Of a DNA stretch of 7,444 nt, positions 4,128 through 7,444 are shown one piece after another (within the stretch, counting starts at the first letter, position 1; every line of letters starts with the position of its first letter). Origin of the DNA: Candidatus Cloacimonadota bacterium. Its GTDB lineage: Bacteria > Cloacimonadota > Cloacimonadia > Cloacimonadales > TCS61. The notes beneath the pieces were generated by a model, which did no database searches, was not told the DNA's origin, and was given only the letters and a program-made list of their open reading frames with translations. The stretch spans positions 1-7,444 of the forward strand of contig JAUVIJ010000091.1 of NCBI GenBank assembly GCA_030592835.1, written 5' to 3'. The position numbers and the translations under genes are program-made.

Positions 4128-6224
4128 CTATCGAAGAAGGACCATTTTCTTGGTATCGGATCCGTTCTTGGTTTTCATCCTATAGTAATAGATACCACTG
4201 GATACAGAACGTTCATTATCGTCAGTTCCGTTCCAGATTACTGAATATTCACCGTTAGCAATGTAATCATTGACCAATGTCTTCACTTTCTGACCTTTGA
4301 TATTGTAAACATCGATACTAACATTACCCGCTTCCTTGACAGTGTAATTAATAGTAGTTACCGGATTGAAGGGGTTGGGATAATTCTGGCTCAGTTTAGC
4401 TATCGGTGGAAGAACACTTTCATCAACAGATACCCCCGCGAATTCTATATTTAGCACTGTGAACATCTGGGCACCACCAGTAGGTTGTCCATGATTTTGG
4501 GGATAGAAAGAACCATAGCTGTTATCATCAAAGAAAGCGACCGGAAGCCGACCATGAGTGTCGTCGATCATTTCGATATAATCACAGGGATATACATAGC
4601 AGGGGATCATCCCTTCCAGTTCTTCATAGTAGTTCTCATCGTCAGCTTTGGCATTGAGATAAGCGGGTTCAGACCAGGTTTCACCATGATCTATAGAGAC
4701 AGAGATCGCAATCTGTCCGGTTTCAGACCAGTCTTCGTATCCTGGAGTTTCCCAGTAGGCTTCCCAGGCATAACGTCCATCCTGGAAAACTGCGATCACC
4801 CAGCCTTGTTCTTCGTTCTTGGCACATTTGAAATTACTGTAATGAAAGGCTCCAAACTGGTAATCACTAACCCAGTAGGAAGGCCAGATATTGGCAAATT
4901 CGGCAAATCCGTTTTCATCAAAGGAATCTACTTCTCCGTCTTCATCAAGGTCGTAGGAGATCATGGGCTGATCATCATAGGCATCAACACCGGTGAACTG
5001 AAGATCCACAAAATTGAATTCTCCAGTAGTAATATCATAATAAACGATCTTTGGATGGAAATATGCCGGATAATACTGACTATTGGATTGGGTCTCAACC
5101 ATATTGATTCCGAAAGCTGTCATGAAGAGAATTCTTGTATTGTTATCAGTAAATATAGCGTTATAATGTCCACCATCTCCACTGGGCTCAATGAATACTT
5201 CCCCGGGAGTTCCATCTGCATTTTCAAAAAAATAAGATCCGTCCAGGTTCTGGGGATTGAAAACCGGCCAATGAGCATCTTCGATATAAAACTCAAAGGT
5301 TTCTCTGTAATCCACACTGCGATAGATGAAAAGACTGTCATTGGCATGGCCGATAAAAGCAACTTGCCCGTCATCTGATACCGCCATATCCTTAATCGCT
5401 CTTTTGATCTGGTTATCCTGCCAGTTATCAAAAATTGGAAAACTCTGGTATGTCCAGTCGGTTAAGGTTAGATCAAAATCAACTTCATCATATTGGAAAT
5501 CTGCAAAAGTATAGATACAATTGTACATAGCCGATCCTGCCGGTGGAACATAATTTCCGTAGATATGTACCCTTCTCATATCGTCAAATGGTGAAGGACC
5601 GATCTGAACGACAGGCCACCAGATCTCGTTATACTGCTCGAATCCGGGTGTTGGAGCAAAGAAAAAGGAAAATGGTTGTTTCCATAATCCGGGACCACCA
5701 ACCACATTGAACATATCATAACTGAGATTGCATTCCCATTCCTCATCGATTTGATCCAGATCCGAATGATAGGCAACAAAGGGGTTGGATGTAACCGGAT
5801 CCATACTAACCGTGGAATACCCTTCCCTGATCGTGCTGGAACTGATAGCTGCTGGTGTGGAAATATTATAGTCAGCATCGATGTAAGTATAGTAAACTCT
5901 TCTCTGGGAACCGGCAGTTTGTTGATACATGAAGCTGTGGTAATAACCATCGGCTGGATATCCGTAGGGAGCGGAATTTGGTGGTTGCATTTTCAGGGCG
6001 GAACCGTTATAACTACTTAACATGTAATCGTAATAGGTTACCGGTGTTATCACTTGAGGTTCGAGTTCAAAAGTTACCACAGGTGCATCTCTATTTCCGA
6101 TTGGCTGAACTGAATATGTGGAAAATTCCTTTTCTACTGCTTGCTCAACCGGTTGCTGGATATCGACAGCCAAAAGCATTCCAGTTACTATCAGAAATAA
6201 AATAATAATTAATAAATGTCGCAC
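4128..6224 (-). CDS. Secreted propeller-like protein with type A (T9SS-like) C-terminal sorting domain
   Basis: A 698-residue exported protein. The start is GTG at 6224, five or fewer bases after AGAGGAGG; it is the only start that keeps the complete signal peptide (MRHLLIIILFLIVTGMLLA, cleavage near 19-20). Residues about 130-590 are rich in Trp, Tyr, Phe and Asp, with strand-like repeats such as YSTVSMDPVTSNPFVAYHSD and IKDMAVSDDGQVAFIGH, and a clear Asp-box, SIDHGETWS (510-518), typical of BNR/sialidase-like beta-propellers. DLDEDGEVDSFD (425-436) resembles a Ca-binding loop. After VLPPIAKLSQ come NYPNPFNP (614-621) and a FlgD-like Ig domain (VYNIKGQKVKTLVN, SGIYYYR), ending KKMVLLR. In FCB bacteria this tail directs export and surface anchoring or release. 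No enzymatic residues are recognisable; the role is probably surface binding or structural. Confidence 0.9.
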   Translation of the reverse strand: MRHLLIIILFLIVTGMLLAVDIQQPVEQAVEKEFSTYSVQPIGNRDAPVVTFELEPQVITPVTYYDYMLSSYNGSALKMQPPNSAPYGYPADGYYHSFMYQQTAGSQRRVYYTYIDADYNISTPAAISSSTIREGYSTVSMDPVTSNPFVAYHSDLDQIDEEWECNLSYDMFNVVGGPGLWKQPFSFFFAPTPGFEQYNEIWWPVVQIGPSPFDDMRRVHIYGNYVPPAGSAMYNCIYTFADFQYDEVDFDLTLTDWTYQSFPIFDNWQDNQIKRAIKDMAVSDDGQVAFIGHANDSLFIYRSVDYRETFEFYIEDAHWPVFNPQNLDGSYFFENADGTPGEVFIEPSGDGGHYNAIFTDNNTRILFMTAFGINMVETQSNSQYYPAYFHPKIVYYDITTGEFNFVDLQFTGVDAYDDQPMISYDLDEDGEVDSFDENGFAEFANIWPSYWVSDYQFGAFHYSNFKCAKNEEQGWVIAVFQDGRYAWEAYWETPGYEDWSETGQIAISVSIDHGETWSEPAYLNAKADDENYYEELEGMIPCYVYPCDYIEMIDDTHGRLPVAFFDDNSYGSFYPQNHGQPTGGAQMFTVLNIEFAGVSVDESVLPPIAKLSQNYPNPFNPVTTINYTVKEAGNVSIDVYNIKGQKVKTLVNDYIANGEYSVIWNGTDDNERSVSSGIYYYRMKTKNGSDTKKMVLLR

Positions 6225-6374
6225 TATTCCTCCTCTAAGGTAATAAAATTTAATGGCCAGCTTACATTTGAAACCAACTTCATAAATAAATCAACTAATG
6301 TCTATTTTTTTAATCGCAAGTATTTTTTTGTTTATTTTTCAATATTTTAACGAATTCCTGATTTGGTTATTATC
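6225..6374. other. AT-rich 5' region of the 698-aa gene
   Basis: This stretch must hold the promoter of the minus-strand secreted-protein gene. It is dominated by T- and A-runs (for example around 6303-6350). I see no confident -35/-10 pair and no gene. Confidence 0.4.
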
Positions 6375-6405
6375 TTGAGGTTCAAGTTACAAACGTGAAC
6401 CAACG
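6375..6405. repeat. REP-like palindromic repeat, copy B
   Basis: It matches 3993-4023 over 31 bases with one difference (G instead of T at 6395). The hairpin GGTTCAAGTT/AACGTGAACC therefore has one mismatch in the stem. It lies upstream of the 698-aa gene, whereas copy A lies downstream of its terminator, so the two copies bracket this gene in the same orientation. Confidence 0.75.
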
Positions 6406-6490
6406 GATAGGGGAAACAATCTTGGAGCGGCAATAATTCCAAAAGTAAAAGGGGGAATTAATCTTGATTTATAAATTCAAAAAAAGTTTG

Positions 6491-6534
6491 AACTCATCTC
6501 TCTTTTCGATAAGAGAGGGATTATAGGGTGAGTT
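6491..6534. repeat. MITE-like palindromic repeat, short form (44 bp)
   Basis: It starts AACTCATC and ends GGGTGAGTT, the same termini as the 91-bp element at 1742-1832. A single internal hairpin (CTCTCTT, then AAGAGAG) replaces the two of the long form. It looks like an internally deleted or simpler member of the same family. Confidence 0.65.
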
Positions 6535-6567
6535 GAAACAGAAAAAATTGCCAGATATGAAATATTA

Positions 6568-6602
6568 AACCCGACTCGGGTTCAGAGAACTCGAGTCGAG
6601 TT
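6568..6602. repeat. REP-like double palindrome, copy C
   Basis: Two adjacent palindromes, AACCCGA-C-TCGGGTT (6568-6582) and AACTCGA-G-TCGAGTT (6588-6602). They can alternatively fold as one hairpin, GACTCGGGTTC (6573-6583) with GAACTCGAGTC (6587-6597) and loop AGA, 11 bp with one wobble. GAACTCGAGTCGAG is shared with copy A (4027-4040). Confidence 0.7.
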
Positions 6603-6621
6603 TATTTAGAGATAAATAATG

Positions 6622-6651
6622 TTGACATAACTTTTTTCTCAGCTAAATACT
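6622..6651 (+). promoter_or_regulatory. Putative promoter of the DUF4342 gene
   Basis: A perfect TTGACA (6622-6627) is followed by a poorly matched -10, either TAAATA after 16 bases or AATACT after 18. A 5' leader of about 45-50 bases would follow. It is the only consensus-like -35 in the gap upstream of this gene. Confidence 0.4.
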
Positions 6652-6704
6652 ACATATTAATATTATAGTTCTATTTTTATAAGAACAAAATTTATGGAGG
6701 AAAA

Positions 6705-6959
6705 ATGGACGAAGAAAAAAAGAATGAATTTAAAGTGAAGAGTGAGGAACTTTTAAAGAAGGTAAAGGATATTGTCCATCAGGGAAATGTTCGCAGGATC
6801 ATTATCAAGAATGACGAAGGAAAAGTCTACCTTGAAATTCCTATTACTATCGGTCTTGTAGGTGCTTTTCTACTTCCCGTCTGGGCTGCAATTGGTGCTC
6901 TGGCTGCAGTGGTTTCGAATTTTACTATTGAGATAATCAACAAGGAAAAGCAAGAATAA
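6705..6959 (+). CDS. DUF4342 domain protein
   Basis: An 84-residue protein matching the DUF4342 pattern across its whole length. It has a charged N-terminal helix (EELLKKVKDIVHQG, 14-27), the signature NVRRIIIKNDEGKVYLEIPI (28-47), then a hydrophobic Gly/Ala-rich segment (TIGLVGAFLLPVWAAIGALAA, split at 48-57 and 58-68), and TIEI near the end. The ATG at 6705 follows GGAGG (6696-6700) with four bases between. The family is widespread and its function is unknown; the central hydrophobic stretch suggests membrane association or a buried helix. It is monocistronic here: upstream is repeat DNA, downstream a convergent gene ends 54 bp away. Confidence 0.9.
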   Translation: MDEEKKNEFKVKSEELLKKVKDIVHQGNVRRIIIKNDEGKVYLEIPITIGLVGAFLLPVWAAIGALAAVVSNFTIEIINKEKQE

Positions 6960-6969
6960 TAGATATTTT

Positions 6970-6983
6970 AACCCAGATAATGC
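6970..6983 (+). repeat. Second copy of AACCCAGATAATGC
   Basis: An exact 14-base match to 1865-1878. Here the inverted partner arm (CTTTATCTGGG) is missing, so no hairpin forms. It sits in the 54-bp gap between two convergent genes. Confidence 0.5.
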
Positions 6984-7013
6984 ATGAATAGCGTCAATAT
7001 ATTTATCGAATTT

Positions 7014-7444
7014 CTATTTCAGCAGCAGCATTTTTTTAATACAACTGTAACTGCCTGCCTGTAAACGGTATAGATATAAACCGCTGGGAACACGATTGCC
7101 TTTGTTATCGATACCTGCCCAGTTTATATTATAGGTTCCTGCTTGCTGATATTTATTCACCAGGGTTTTTATGATCTGTCCTTTCAGGTTATAAACTGTG
7201 AGTTGTACATTCCGGTTGGAAGAAAGCTGATAAACAATACTGGTTTCAGGATTGAAAGGATTGGGATAGTTGCCTGCCAGCCCAGTGACTGCTGGTATCT
7301 CCTGATTTCCGGACTCATTGAAGTCGATTTCGATCTGAACCAGGTTGGAAGGCAGGGATTCTCCTTCATCATAAACAGCCGTTAGATAATATTCATACTC
7401 ACCATTTGTTAGATCCTGATCGTAGTAAGACAGTTCTTCAGGAT
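7014..7444 (-). CDS. Secreted protein with T9SS-like sorting domain, 3' part only
   Basis: The frame is open from the window edge to TAG at 7014-7016, showing the last 142 residues. It begins PEELSYYDQDLTNGEYEYYL, then TAVYDEGESLPSN, which looks like the end of a fibronectin type III domain. A linker (EIDFNESGNQEIPAVTGLAG) leads to NYPNPFNP, then an Ig/FlgD-like module (VQLTVYNLKGQIIKTLVNKY, WAGIDNKGNRVPSGLYLYRL), ending IKKMLLLK. The module aligns without large gaps to the C-terminus of the 698-aa protein: NYPNPFNP, VYN-KGQ--KTLVN-Y, SG-Y-YR and KKM-LL are shared. The product is therefore a second exported, probably surface-associated protein; its main domain lies outside the window. No terminator is evident after the stop. 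Confidence 0.9.
   Translation of the reverse strand, partial: PEELSYYDQDLTNGEYEYYLTAVYDEGESLPSNLVQIEIDFNESGNQEIPAVTGLAGNYPNPFNPETSIVYQLSSNRNVQLTVYNLKGQIIKTLVNKYQQAGTYNINWAGIDNKGNRVPSGLYLYRLQAGSYSCIKKMLLLK

Noticed and set aside
4485..5378. Plus-strand frame of 297 codons opposite the secreted protein
   Set aside because: The opposite strand encodes a protein with a signal peptide, Asp-box and sorting domain; this frame is its antisense shadow.

Overview
This is an AT-rich bacterial chromosome segment. The best taxonomic clue is a pair of secreted proteins (4128-6224 and 7014-7444, both on the minus strand) that end in the same C-terminal module: NYPNPFNP, then an Ig/FlgD-like fold, then a terminal KKM-hydrophobic-K/R. 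This module is the type A (type IX secretion, T9SS-like) sorting region found across the FCB superphylum. Together with the intergenic repeats, it suggests an uncultured FCB lineage such as Cloacimonadota. That assignment is inference; no rRNA or other marker gene is present.

Layout. (i) 94-261 (+): a 55-codon ORF with a strong Shine-Dalgarno, possibly the truncated 5' end of a phage-type gene. It runs tail to tail into the next gene. (ii) 1650-218 (-): a two-gene unit made of a small three-helix membrane protein and an exported endonuclease I family nuclease with an N-terminal SH3-like domain. (iii) 1651-1942: a gene-free stretch filled by a MITE-like element and a long hairpin. (iv) 3154-1943 (-): an ECF-like sigma factor with a long C-terminal extension, followed by a 72-residue exported protein whose ribosome-binding site lies inside a 13-bp hairpin. 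A 16-bp perfect inverted repeat flanks the sigma gene, and its 8-bp core recurs in the sigma promoter region. (v) 3458-3823 (+): a charged helical protein of unknown function, divergent from the sigma gene. (vi) 3824-4127: no gene, a palindromic repeat and a clear intrinsic terminator. (vii) 6224-4128 (-): a 698-residue secreted protein, probably beta-propeller-like. (viii) 6225-6704: gene-free and rich in repeats, ending in a promoter. (ix) 6705-6959 (+): a DUF4342 protein. (x) 7014-7444 (-): the 3' end of a second sorting-domain protein, running off the window.

No single pathway links the genes. Most encode envelope or exported products. The most unusual part is 2162-3457, where a sigma-like regulator, a repeated operator-like motif, a palindrome filling a promoter spacer and an SD-masking hairpin lie together and suggest a self-contained regulatory module. 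The gene-free DNA carries at least three families of short palindromic repeats, each present at two or more sites.
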